Below, in pieces: positions 1 to 7,758 of a DNA stretch of 48,255 nt. Numbering within the stretch: the first letter of the stretch is position 1; the number at the start of each line of letters is the position of its first letter. The stretch is from Anaerolineae bacterium (GTDB taxonomy: Bacteria; Chloroflexota; Anaerolineae; Anaerolineales; Villigracilaceae). The position numbers were made by a program, and so were the translations under genes. Under the pieces are notes generated by a model. It searched no databases. It saw only the letters and a list, made by a program, of their open reading frames with translations, and was not told the DNA's origin. The stretch is from assembly GCA_018648605.1 (NCBI GenBank), contig JABGQU010000004.1, positions 1 through 48,255 of the forward strand, in the 5' to 3' direction.

Positions 1-64
1 ATTTGATCGCTTCGCTCTACAATTTTGAGCTAAATTGACTTATGCAAGAGGTCTACTAGAATAG

Positions 65-184
65 CCAGTTCCTGAGCGGAGGGCTTTTCGGAGAAAAGCA
101 CGCAGTCGAAGGACGGTGTTACCAGAGAACGTCGCTCTTCGACTACATTCCTTCCTTCGGTCGTCTCTCCGCTCAGAGACTGGA
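65..184. repeat. Imperfect palindromic repeat (family B)
   Basis: The ends are inverted copies: CAGTTCCTGAGCGGAG at the left and CTCCGCTCAGAGACTG at the right. Inside, GCAGTCGAAGGACG faces GTCGCTCTTCGACTAC. Related copies lie at 29950-29989 (half) and 30588-30684. No gene is visible in 1-204 other than this element. Confidence 0.75.
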
Positions 185-204
185 TTTTCATCAAAGAGAA
201 AAAT

Positions 205-993
205 ATGACTACTAACCTCCCCTTCCTCAACAAAACTGTTCTCGTGACCGGCTCCGGACGCGGGATCGGACGTGCAATAGCCTTGCACTTTGCAACCCTC
301 GGTGCGGACGTGGTGATCAACTTCTTCCGCAACCGCAAACCCGCAGAATCTACCGCCAACGAGATCATAGCACTGGGACGGCGTGCCCTCGTCGTTAAAG
401 CGGACGTAGGCGATCTCGACGACATCACGCAGCTCTTCGACCAGGTCGAAGCTGAGTTTGGCGGCCTCGATTTTTTCGTCCATAATGCTGCTTCGGGCTA
501 TAACCGCGAAGTGATGCAGCAAAAGCCGCGCGGCTGGGAGTGGACGATGAATATCAACGCACGTGCCTTGCTTTTCGCTGCTCAACGTGCCGCCCCTTTG
601 ATGGAAAAACGCGGTGGTGGGAGCATCATCAGCATCACCAGCCCGGGCGCGGATTATGTCTTGCCTGAGTATGTCGTTGTGGGAGCCAGCAAAGCGGCTT
701 TGAACGCCATCACGCGTTATCTGGCAGTTGAGTTTTCTTCAAAGAATATCGTTGTGAACGCGATTTCCCCCGGCGTGGTCGAGACGGATGCCCTCAAGCA
801 TTTTGACGCCATGCGTGAAGACGAAAACCTGATCGAAAAGACAGCCAAAGCCACCCCGGCGGGGCGCCTCGTCACGCCCGATGAAGTGGCAGGTGTAGTC
901 GCCTTTTTAGCCAGCCCTGCTGCCGCGATGATCCGCGGGCAGGTGATCACGTTGGATGGGGGCTATTTGTTGCAGATGAAGAGTAGGGAGTAG
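205..993 (+). CDS. fabL: Short-chain dehydrogenase, FabL-like enoyl-ACP reductase
   Basis: This is a 262-aa classical SDR oxidoreductase. The N-terminal Rossmann motif TGSGRGIGRAIA and the NAAS motif are visible. The active-site Tyr/Lys of other SDRs lies in the region YVVVGASKAALNA. The closest family I recognise is FabL, the NADPH-dependent enoyl-ACP reductase III of type II fatty acid synthesis: the stretches WTMNINARALLF, ALTRYLAVE-like ITRYLAVEF, DTDALKHF and MIRGQVITLDGG are characteristic of it. The start is an ATG with only a weak purine stretch (AGAGAAA) before it. It is monocistronic as far as can be seen. A 3-oxoacyl-ACP reductase is the alternative, so the substrate is inferred. 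Confidence 0.8.
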   Translation: MTTNLPFLNKTVLVTGSGRGIGRAIALHFATLGADVVINFFRNRKPAESTANEIIALGRRALVVKADVGDLDDITQLFDQVEAEFGGLDFFVHNAASGYNREVMQQKPRGWEWTMNINARALLFAAQRAAPLMEKRGGGSIISITSPGADYVLPEYVVVGASKAALNAITRYLAVEFSSKNIVVNAISPGVVETDALKHFDAMREDENLIEKTAKATPAGRLVTPDEVAGVVAFLASPAAAMIRGQVITLDGGYLLQMKSRE

Positions 994-1046
994 GTTGACA
1001 GAAGTCAAGAATGCCATTCAGGAAAATCTAATGGAGGTAAATAATC

Positions 1047-1526
1047 ATGAAATTATCAGATGCAGAAAAACTAAATATTTTGCTAAACCAACTGAATGCC
1101 GCTTCTGGTCAAATTGATCGACGTCAGCATAATGAAGATAAAATTTTTGAATGGGCAATAACTACCTTATTGGCTGTATTTGGTGTTGTGTTAGCCTTAT
1201 CTGGTTCTGGCTATACCTTTTCAAATCTTGTTGCGGTGAAAATTATTGCATCTTTTTTAGTGATAATCCCTACAATAATCTTTATCGTTCGTGTGCTGTC
1301 AGAGCGAAAGAGTATTGCTCGACAAGGAATAGTGATTGACCGAATTCGAAATGAATTGAATTTTCTCAAAAAAGGCTATTACATCAAGGATGAATATTTA
1401 CTGCCTGATGAGTGGCATGGTAGTCTTTCAAAATCCCTACGGAAACGTAAAACACCCTATATCTACGCCATTATTTTAACCGTACTCTTAGTTGGGGTTG
1501 TAACAACGATTTGGATGATTTTGTAA
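1047..1526 (+). CDS. Small membrane protein of unknown function
   Basis: I do not recognise this 159-aa protein. It has a polar N-terminus (residues 1-33), then three hydrophobic segments at about 35-52, 60-82 and 136-158, with a charged loop between the second and third. A good ribosome binding site (GGAGG, 10 bases before the ATG) supports the start. Base composition is more AT-rich than in the neighbouring SDR gene, which may mean a different history. It stands alone between the SDR gene and the convergent Nudix gene. No function can be assigned. Confidence 0.7.
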   Translation: MKLSDAEKLNILLNQLNAASGQIDRRQHNEDKIFEWAITTLLAVFGVVLALSGSGYTFSNLVAVKIIASFLVIIPTIIFIVRVLSERKSIARQGIVIDRIRNELNFLKKGYYIKDEYLLPDEWHGSLSKSLRKRKTPYIYAIILTVLLVGVVTTIWMIL

Positions 1527-1574
1527 CTATTAAAAAAGAGGATGTGACTGGCCGAGCTGTGAAGCCTTTTGCTA

Positions 1575-2156
1575 TCAGGCACGACTTTTGATGTATGGCT
1601 GATTGTTTAAATATCCCAGTGCCAACGAAGCCACCGCCGTCCACGCCATAACCTTGAACTCCCCGGCTTTCAAGGCATCTTCCAGCTCTTCCCTGCTCAA
1701 AACCAATAATTCCTGATCTTCGAGATCATCGCTGTTCGGCTCAACGACATATTTCGCATCCAATGCCAGAAAGAGATGCATGGTCGCCACGCCGCGATTG
1801 GGGTCTACGATATAGCTGCCGAGATTAACCCATGTTGGCGCTTCATAGCCCATCTCCTCGCGTAACTCTCTTTTAGCGGTATCAAGTGGAACTTCGTCCG
1901 TCTCGATCATCCCACCGACGGGCGCGAGCGATGTGCCTTCGATGGCATATTTGCTTTGGCGGAAGACGAGGAACTTCCCATCTTCTCTGCGCGCAAGCAC
2001 GATCGCTGCGCTAGGGATCGTGACCCATGCCCAATCAGGAATTATTTCTCCATCTGGTAGTTCAATTTTATGCTTTTCTACAGATAAGAATTTGCTATGA
2101 TCTAGGATCATTTCTTTCGAAAGGGTTTTCCACGGACGCAGTTTTTTCTTCTTCAT
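1575..2156 (-). CDS. Nudix hydrolase, ADP-ribose pyrophosphatase-like
   Basis: This is a 193-aa Nudix-fold pyrophosphohydrolase. The complete Nudix box G-x5-E-x7-RELREEMGY is present (GMIETDE then RELREEMGY), so the metal-binding glutamates are intact. The flanking sequence (SKFLSVEKHKIELPDG, and VLVFRQ-like FLVFRQSKYAIEG before the box) resembles ADP-ribose/GDP-mannose pyrophosphatases, but the substrate cannot be read from sequence. A longer reading frame begins at 2219, overlapping the upstream acetyltransferase gene. I prefer the ATG at 2156 because it follows that gene by 19 bases and begins the conserved region. It is the last gene of a leftward TetR-GNAT-Nudix group. Confidence 0.82.
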   Translation of the reverse strand: MKKKKLRPWKTLSKEMILDHSKFLSVEKHKIELPDGEIIPDWAWVTIPSAAIVLARREDGKFLVFRQSKYAIEGTSLAPVGGMIETDEVPLDTAKRELREEMGYEAPTWVNLGSYIVDPNRGVATMHLFLALDAKYVVEPNSDDLEDQELLVLSREELEDALKAGEFKVMAWTAVASLALGYLNNQPYIKSRA

Positions 2157-2175
2157 TTTTATCTCGCAAAACCTT

Positions 2176-2673
2176 CTAAAATAGCAAAGCCATACAAAGT
2201 TTGTCGTAATACTTCCCATCCAGTTTGCGCGCTTTTCTCTTTATTCCCTCTACTTCAAAACCTGCCTTTTCATAAAGGTGAATGGCGACTTTATTGGTGT
2301 TGTAAACTTCCAGCTCAATGCGTTCTAAGCCTTTTTCTTTTGCTCTCTCTATTGCCGTGTTGAGAAGTTTTTTACCAAGCCCCTGTCCGCGATATTCTTT
2401 GTCTATGCCCATGCCCAGCACGCCAACATGTGTGAAGCCTTCTTTTTCAAAAGGGTGAATATCGCACCAACCAACAACCGTCTCATCAGTAATGGCGACG
2501 AGATGCACAATATCTTTGGCAATCTTTTTTAGGACAAATTCTTTTACATTTTCAAGCGGAGGGGCTTTCAGACGCCCCAAATAAAATCTTTCTCTTGCGA
2601 CGCTATCAAAGCAAGCATGAAAACTCTCAATATATGCTTCGGTTATTTGAATAATTTCTATATCATTTTTCAT
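2176..2673 (-). CDS. GNAT-family N-acetyltransferase
   Basis: This is a 165-aa protein with the whole GNAT fold. The acetyl-CoA pyrophosphate-binding motif A appears as GIDKEYRGQGLGKKLL, and motif B as VYNTNKVAIHLYEKAGFEVEG. The family includes ribosomal-protein and small-molecule acetyltransferases, including antibiotic-modifying ones, and the substrate is not predictable here. It lies 37 bases after the TetR-family regulator gene and 19 bases before the Nudix gene on the same strand, so the three are probably co-transcribed. Confidence 0.85.
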   Translation of the reverse strand: MKNDIEIIQITEAYIESFHACFDSVARERFYLGRLKAPPLENVKEFVLKKIAKDIVHLVAITDETVVGWCDIHPFEKEGFTHVGVLGMGIDKEYRGQGLGKKLLNTAIERAKEKGLERIELEVYNTNKVAIHLYEKAGFEVEGIKRKARKLDGKYYDKLCMALLF

Positions 2674-2710
2674 ATTGATCTTCTTTCATTTTCAAGCCCC
2701 CATTACAAAA

Positions 2711-3274
2711 TTAAGGCAAATAACCTTTTAGAAAACGCGCCACGTGCGTCGCTATATCAAAAGGGGGCAATAGCTTTTTGGGGACTGCCTTACGCATCGT
2801 TGCAGTGTACATCACGGGGCCCAACAAAGTAGCAAGAATATGCAATGGATGTCCCTTTTGCAGTTTACCCTCTTCTTGATACTGAGCAATTATCTTTCCC
2901 ATACCCAGAAAAATATTTAACGGCTCGTCAATAGAATCAACCAATTCAGGGTGGCGGGATATTTCTGAGAGAAGTGCTGAAACGAAGCCACCATGCTTAA
3001 CTGCTGCATCCTCATAGGCCTGAACCATTCGGGTCAGATCAGCCTTGATATCACTGGTGTATTGCGCAGCCGATGCTAAATCTGTCCCGCTGATGATCGA
3101 TGACATGGCTTGCTTTACCAATTTTTGTTTACTGCCATATTTCCGAAAGAGGGTTACTTCACTGACATTGGCTGCATTTGCCATTTCTTTGGTTGTCGCC
3201 CCTGTATAGCCGCGTTCAGCGACAACTTTCATCACAGCATAATAAATTTTCTCATCTTCAAGAATTTTAGGCAT
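2711..3274 (-). CDS. TetR-family transcriptional regulator
   Basis: This is a 187-aa regulator with an N-terminal TetR helix-turn-helix: AVMKVVAERGYTGATTKEMA, then the recognition helix region NVSEVTLFRKYGSKQKLV. The C-terminal ligand-binding half is divergent, as is normal for the family. A TTG start at 3286 is possible, but the ATG at 3274 has GGAG six bases upstream and is preferred. The gene is divergent from the GAP/rifampicin-phosphotransferase pair. The spacer holds two palindromic operator candidates overlapping promoters in both directions, so autorepression and control of the divergent pair are likely. The effector is unknown. Confidence 0.88.
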   Translation of the reverse strand: MPKILEDEKIYYAVMKVVAERGYTGATTKEMANAANVSEVTLFRKYGSKQKLVKQAMSSIISGTDLASAAQYTSDIKADLTRMVQAYEDAAVKHGGFVSALLSEISRHPELVDSIDEPLNIFLGMGKIIAQYQEEGKLQKGHPLHILATLLGPVMYTATMRKAVPKKLLPPFDIATHVARFLKGYLP

Positions 3275-3417
3275 TTCTTGCTCCAAAATAAGGCCGTCCG
3301 GATTTCGCGTGCGTCACACCAACTTCGATAAATAGATGCTAATAGATAAAAAAAATTGCCTGTCGAAGGGCAGTTTCTTATCGTTTTAGTGCGACGCACT
3401 CTCTTTTCTCGTTAAGC

Positions 3418-3447
3418 ATTTTATCATATGTTAGTATTGACTAACAA
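3418..3447 (-). promoter_or_regulatory. Candidate promoter for the TetR-GNAT-Nudix genes
   Basis: On the minus strand a -35-like TTGTTA (3447-3442) is followed, after 18 bases, by TAAAAT (3423-3418). The operator palindrome 3430-3445 lies in the spacer, which would allow autorepression. Confidence 0.45.
3430..3445. promoter_or_regulatory. Operator candidate 1 (TetR-type palindrome)
   Basis: GTTAGT-ATTG-ACTAAC is a perfect 6-4-6 inverted repeat. It overlaps the -35 element of the rightward promoter and the core of the leftward one. The position between a TetR gene and a divergent target is typical of such operators. Confidence 0.6.
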
Positions 3448-3465
3448 TAAAACAAATGATATTAT
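3437..3465 (+). promoter_or_regulatory. Promoter for the GAP/rph-like genes
   Basis: A sigma-70-type promoter: TTGACT (3437-3442), a 17-base spacer, then TATTAT (3460-3465). Both flanks carry operator-like palindromes. Confidence 0.6.
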
Positions 3466-3466
3466 A

Positions 3467-3484
3467 TTAGCAAGTAATCACTAA
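3467..3484. promoter_or_regulatory. Operator candidate 2
   Basis: TTAG-N10-CTAA, immediately downstream of the rightward -10 element and covering the expected transcription start. Its half-sites (TTAG/CTAA, with CACTAAC on the right) resemble those of operator 1. Confidence 0.45.
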
Positions 3485-3497
3485 CAATAAAGGTTTT

Positions 3498-3580
3498 GAC
3501 TCCGCGAGGAGCATGTTTTAGCGACGAAGCGGTCTCATTTCCATAAGATTGCTTCCTTGAGCAATAGCCCTCCTCGCAAA
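3498..3580. repeat. Degenerate palindromic repeat (family D)
   Basis: GCGAGGAGCATG at the left and the inverted CCTCCTCGC at the right bracket a sequence with GACGAAGCGGTCTC and GATTGCTTC. This is related to the better-preserved copies at 8796-8872 and 12736-12817. It sits in the 5' untranslated region of the following gene. Confidence 0.5.
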
Positions 3581-3599
3581 TTCACCTAAGGAGAAAGAA

Positions 3600-4268
3600 T
3601 TGTTCCCTGTCATCCTCCAATCCCTCCTGCTCGCATCTTCGGGCTTGCTCTCAGTCGGCTCGATCACCCTCGTCATTTTGCTGCTCATCTCCGATCGCGG
3701 CTGGCGAAACGGGCTGGGCTACGCCCTTGGATACACCAGCGCCTACACCACCATTGGCATATCGGTTGTGCTGCTGGGCTATAAAAGCGCAGAAAATGCG
3801 CCCCGCGAGCCAAGTCTCTTTTTTCCCATTCTTTTGCTCATCTTCGGAACCCTGCTCCTTTGGATCGCATTCCGAAATTGGCGCAAACCAGTGTCAGATG
3901 AGCAAGATGAACCCCGCTTTTTCTCCATCGTCGATAAAATGACCCCACAAAAATCTTTCGGATTTGGCGCACTGGTCTCCGTCATCAACTTCAAAAATCT
4001 GGCACTTTTCCTCACCGCCTTATCCGTCGTCGTCCTGAGCGAGTTCGCCATTAGCCAGAAGCTCATCATCACCCTGCTCGTCGCACTCGTTTTTTGCCTT
4101 TCCGTCATCATCCCCGTCAGCATCTATCTCGCCTTCCCCAAAGGCGCAAAAGAAACGCTCAACGGCATCAAGGAATTCCTGAATCGCCACAGCCGCCCTA
4201 TCGGCATTTTTGCCCCCCTTCTTTTTGGATTAATTTTCTTAATAAAAGGATTTACCGGTTTATTATGA
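3600..4268 (+). CDS. GAP-family (Sap-like) integral membrane protein
   Basis: This 222-aa protein is hydrophobic throughout, with about six membrane segments: 5-30, 38-58, 71-89, 117-145, 152-177 and 198-220. It resembles the GAP family (related to the mycobacterial sulfolipid-addressing protein and LysE-like exporters), which is thought to move small molecules or lipids; this is a family-level guess. The start is TTG with AAGGAG seven bases upstream, and no better start is seen. Its stop overlaps the next start (ATGA), so translation is coupled to the rifampicin-phosphotransferase-like gene. Confidence 0.7.
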   Translation: MFPVILQSLLLASSGLLSVGSITLVILLLISDRGWRNGLGYALGYTSAYTTIGISVVLLGYKSAENAPREPSLFFPILLLIFGTLLLWIAFRNWRKPVSDEQDEPRFFSIVDKMTPQKSFGFGALVSVINFKNLALFLTALSVVVLSEFAISQKLIITLLVALVFCLSVIIPVSIYLAFPKGAKETLNGIKEFLNRHSRPIGIFAPLLFGLIFLIKGFTGLL

Positions 4269-6967
4269 CCAATACAACCCCCTTCATTCTCCCTTTTTCG
4301 GATATAAACGCCCGTGATTTAGGCTTGGTCGGCGGCAAAGGAGCGAATCTCGGCGAGATGACGAATGCCGATTTCCCCGTGCCCCACGGCTTTTGTGTCA
4401 CCACCACAGCCTTCGCAGCATTTATCGCCACCGCACCCGATGCCGAAGGGCTTTATGCCCTGCTGGATACCATCTCCACCGACGATCTCGACAGCGTCCG
4501 AGAGATCGGTGAGCGTGTGCGTCAGACCCTGCTGGAAGTTCCCATCCCCAACGAGATTGCGGATGCCCTCCGCTACGCCTGGCAGGAAATCGGCGCAGAT
4601 GATGCCTACGCCGTCCGCTCCAGCGCAACCGCCGAAGATCTGCCTGATGCCTCCTTTGCCGGTCAGCAGGATACTTATCTCAATATCATCGGCGAAGATG
4701 CCTTATTAGATGCCGTCCGCCGTTGCTGGGTTTCTCTTTTCACCGATAGAGCGATTTTATATCGTGCGCAGAATGATTTTCCGCATCGAGAAGTCTTGCT
4801 CTCTGTCGTCGTGCAGAAAATGATTATGTCCGAGAAATCGGGCACGCTCTTTACCGCCGATCCACTTACGGGGCATCGGCATACCGTATCTATTGACGCA
4901 AGTTTTGGTTTGGGGGAAGCGTTAGTGAGTGGCTTGGTCACGCCCGATGCTTATCGTGTCGATAAACGGACGATGACGATCATCGAGCGTCAGGTTTCGG
5001 AGAAGGAAGTCGCCATTTTCCCAGAAAAAGGTGGCGGTACACGCCAAGAGATGCTAGATGCTCACAAACGGAAGCAAGCCGCTCTCACGGACGACCAGAT
5101 CCTGAAATTAGCTGAGATGGGGGCGAAGATCGAATCCCATTATGGCAGTCCGCAAGACATCGAGTGGGCAATCGCTCCCCCCACCCAACCCTCCCCCCTC
5201 AGGGGGGAGGGCAAGGGAGGGGGGCAACTCTATTTATTGCAAACCCGCCCTGTCACATCGCTCTATCCCATTGATGGGCTGAAATCTCCCGACGATAGTT
5301 TGCACGTTTTCTTTAGCATGGGGCATCAGCAGAATATGACGCGCGCGATGCCCCAGCTGAGTATGTCCACTTTCCCGAACCTTGCTTCCTTTGCGCTGCC
5401 TTTGGAGAAGACGAGTGATTTTTTGCGTTTTAGCGGCAATCGGCTTTTTATTGACGTGACATTGGCGCTGCGTCACCCAATCTTGCGAAGGGTGATTTCT
5501 GCGGTACTCTCTCAATTTGATGAGTTGGTTCCGCAGGCGTTTCAGCTTGCCACGCAACGACCCGAATTCAAGCGACCGCACGGTTTGCATTTCTCTTTTG
5601 GGATGCTGAAAGGTGTAGCGGGGGGCGCACGCAAAGTATTCCACGGACTCTGGCGGCGTGATTTGAGCGGTTTCGTTGTTCAAACGAATGCGCTGATGGA
5701 TGAATATATTGCTGAGATAAGCCGCCACCTGCGTTCATATCCGCATGGCAAAGCGCAGATTGAAGCCGTGCTAGCTTCGATGCCAGAGCTTTTTCCGGTC
5801 TTCCTGCACTGGGTGCCGGAAGCCGCTGCCGGGATTGCTGCTACGCGCTTGCTACCAAAGCTTGCAAGCCGCTGGCTTTCGCCGGATGAAGTGGAAGCGC
5901 TTACTCTGGGCATCCCCGGCAACGTGGTCAATGAGATGAATCTAATGCTCAGCGATCTCGCAGAACTGGCTCGCCAAACCCCGGAGCTGGCAGAGCAATT
6001 CAAACATCTTGGGGAGGATGCAGGTCTTTGGCTGGCGAATATCGCCAGAATCGAAGGTAGTGCGCCATTTTTAGAAGGTTGGGAGAATTTTCTGGCATTT
6101 TATGGCTCACGTGGGCCATCTGAGATTGATATAAGCTTGAAACGCTGGCAGGAAGACCCGCTGCCTGTGCTGCGGGTGATCGCTGGAAATATCGAAAAGA
6201 ATGTGAGCAGCCGTGCGCTATTTGACGCGCAGGCGCAAGCGCGTGAAGCCGCTTTTACTAAATTATTAGATGCCGCTGGGCATGGGCTTTTCGGTAAACT
6301 TCGCCTTCGTCTCTTCAAGCGGCTCTACCATGTACTCGTTGAAGCAGGCGGGATGCGTGAACATCATAAATTCATGGCAGTACGCTTTTTCTGGGTGCTC
6401 AGAGAACTCCTTAAAGAGAATGCGACCGAATTGGTGAACGATGGGAAGCTGCTTGCACCCGACGACATCTGGTTCCTGACATGGTCAGAATTATTGGCTA
6501 TTTGGGATGATAAAGAGACTTCTTGGCATGAAATCGTAGCACAACGGCAAGAAGACTTCGCTCACCACCTAAAATTAACACCCCCAGCGGTTATCACCAG
6601 TGATGGCGAGACGCCGATTGTGCAATATCGCGTGGATGATGCACCTCCTGGTGCCTTGGTGGGGAATCCTGTCTCGGCTGGGATTATCGAGGGAATAGTA
6701 CACGTTATCCATGACCCAACGACCGAGATCTTGCAACCGGGCGAAATCTTAGTTGCACCTTTTACAGACCCGGGCTGGACGCCGCTTTTCATCAACGCTG
6801 CTGGACTAGTAATGGATATTGGTGGCGCGCTGGCTCACGGTTCTGTTGTTGCTCGGGAATATGGTATTCCTGCTGTAGTTGGCGTTCGTGATTCTACGAT
6901 GAAACTAAAAACTGGTCAGCGTGTGCGCGTGGATGGGAATCGGGGGATTATTGAAATACTGGATTAA
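4265..6967 (+). CDS. rph: Rifampicin phosphotransferase-like PEP-synthase homologue
   Basis: This is a 900-aa protein with an N-terminal ATP-binding half (GGKGANLGEM near residue 23; AVRSSATAEDLP near 116; FTADPLTG) and a C-terminal phospho-histidine swivel domain (GGALAHGSVVAREYGIP, catalytic His about 858). Domain order and the motifs NIIGEDALL, DASFGLGEALVSGLV and LLQTRPVTSLYPI match rifampicin phosphotransferase. That enzyme inactivates rifamycins with ATP, transferring the beta-phosphate to the drug. A drug-binding middle domain precedes the His domain. A reading frame open from 4094 exists, but the ATG at 4265, overlapping the previous stop, starts the conserved region. Residues 305-320 are encoded by an in-frame palindromic repeat absent from the family. 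Actual rifamycin activity is inferred. Confidence 0.82.
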   Translation: MTNTTPFILPFSDINARDLGLVGGKGANLGEMTNADFPVPHGFCVTTTAFAAFIATAPDAEGLYALLDTISTDDLDSVREIGERVRQTLLEVPIPNEIADALRYAWQEIGADDAYAVRSSATAEDLPDASFAGQQDTYLNIIGEDALLDAVRRCWVSLFTDRAILYRAQNDFPHREVLLSVVVQKMIMSEKSGTLFTADPLTGHRHTVSIDASFGLGEALVSGLVTPDAYRVDKRTMTIIERQVSEKEVAIFPEKGGGTRQEMLDAHKRKQAALTDDQILKLAEMGAKIESHYGSPQDIEWAIAPPTQPSPLRGEGKGGGQLYLLQTRPVTSLYPIDGLKSPDDSLHVFFSMGHQQNMTRAMPQLSMSTFPNLASFALPLEKTSDFLRFSGNRLFIDVTLALRHPILRRVISAVLSQFDELVPQAFQLATQRPEFKRPHGLHFSFGMLKGVAGGARKVFHGLWRRDLSGFVVQTNALMDEYIAEISRHLRSYPHGKAQIEAVLASMPELFPVFLHWVPEAAAGIAATRLLPKLASRWLSPDEVEALTLGIPGNVVNEMNLMLSDLAELARQTPELAEQFKHLGEDAGLWLANIARIEGSAPFLEGWENFLAFYGSRGPSEIDISLKRWQEDPLPVLRVIAGNIEKNVSSRALFDAQAQAREAAFTKLLDAAGHGLFGKLRLRLFKRLYHVLVEAGGMREHHKFMAVRFFWVLRELLKENATELVNDGKLLAPDDIWFLTWSELLAIWDDKETSWHEIVAQRQEDFAHHLKLTPPAVITSDGETPIVQYRVDDAPPGALVGNPVSAGIIEGIVHVIHDPTTEILQPGEILVAPFTDPGWTPLFINAAGLVMDIGGALAHGSVVAREYGIPAVVGVRDSTMKLKTGQRVRVDGNRGIIEILD
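5177..5224. repeat. 48-bp G/C palindrome inserted in frame (family A)
   Basis: CCCCCCACCCAACCC faces GGGCAAGGGAGGGGGG around a CTCAGG centre. The element is exactly 48 bp, 16 codons, and in frame (PPTQPSPLRGEGKGGG). It lies between the conserved QDIEW and YLLQTRPV blocks. A related intergenic copy is at 28029-28103. Confidence 0.8.
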
Positions 6968-6979
6968 TTACTAGCAAGG

Positions 6980-7756
6980 CTAATCTACACTTCCCGGAAA
7001 GATTATCGGCACCCCACTGATCGGGTGCGGAACCACGTCCACAGGCGTGCGATATGCGGCGCTGATCTTTTCGGCGGTCAGCACTTCTTGCGACGTGCCT
7101 AACGCTTCAAGCTTTCCATCCACCAGCAAGGCAACCTTATCCGCAGCCAGCGAGACTAAATTCAGATCGTGCAGCGCCATCACCACTGCCAGTTTTTCCT
7201 CGCGCGCCAACTTCTGCACCAACGCCAATAAACGCGTCTGATATTGTAGGTCAAGATGATTGGTCGGCTCGTCCAGTAAGAGGACGGGCGTTTTTTGTGC
7301 CAACGCGCGTGCCAGTAACACACGTTGTTGCTCGCCGCCTGAAAGCGCCCCGATCTGCTGTTGCGCATAATCACTAAGTTGCGTCTGCGCCAGCGCCCAT
7401 GCCACGATCTCACGATCACGCGCACCCTCACGCCCCAGCCAGCCCATATACGCCGTGCGTCCCATCATCACTGCTTCTTCGACGGAATACGCTCCGCCGA
7501 GCTGTTGTGCCTGTGGGACGACTGCCAGATTCCGAGCGCGTTCCGCTATTCCTAACTTGGTCACGTTTCGCCCCCTGACCCGAACTTGCCCGGCTTCAAT
7601 AGGCAGGGTGCCGCTCGCTGCACGGATCAGCGTGGTCTTGCCCGCCCCGTTGGGGCCGATCAAAGCAAGAATCTCGCCCGCTTCCACAGCGAAGGAAATC
7701 TCATGCAAAATACGCCGCTTGCCATAGGATGCGCTAAGGGTAGAAACTTCCAGCAT
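6980..7756 (-). CDS. btuD: Vitamin B12 ABC transporter ATPase
   Basis: This is a 258-aa ABC ATPase. Walker A (GPNGAGKTT), signature LSGGEQQRV, Walker B (VLLLDEPTNHLD) and the H-loop histidine (MALHDLN) are intact. It belongs to the FecE/BtuD/HmuV class that powers uptake of cobalamin, siderophores or heme. The cobalamin riboswitch ahead of this operon points to B12. A GTG at 7798 would extend the frame into the permease gene. The ATG at 7756, two bases after the permease stop, is preferred. Last gene of btuF-btuC-btuD; its end meets the convergent rph-like gene with only 12 bases between and no visible terminator. Confidence 0.87.
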   Translation of the reverse strand: MLEVSTLSASYGKRRILHEISFAVEAGEILALIGPNGAGKTTLIRAASGTLPIEAGQVRVRGRNVTKLGIAERARNLAVVPQAQQLGGAYSVEEAVMMGRTAYMGWLGREGARDREIVAWALAQTQLSDYAQQQIGALSGGEQQRVLLARALAQKTPVLLLDEPTNHLDLQYQTRLLALVQKLAREEKLAVVMALHDLNLVSLAADKVALLVDGKLEALGTSQEVLTAEKISAAYRTPVDVVPHPISGVPIIFPGSVD

Positions 7757-7758
7757 CG

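Noticed and set aside
40-585. 181-aa minus-strand frame opposite the FabL-like gene
   Set aside because: It overlaps a well-supported gene and a repeat, has no recognisable domain, and is a typical shadow frame.
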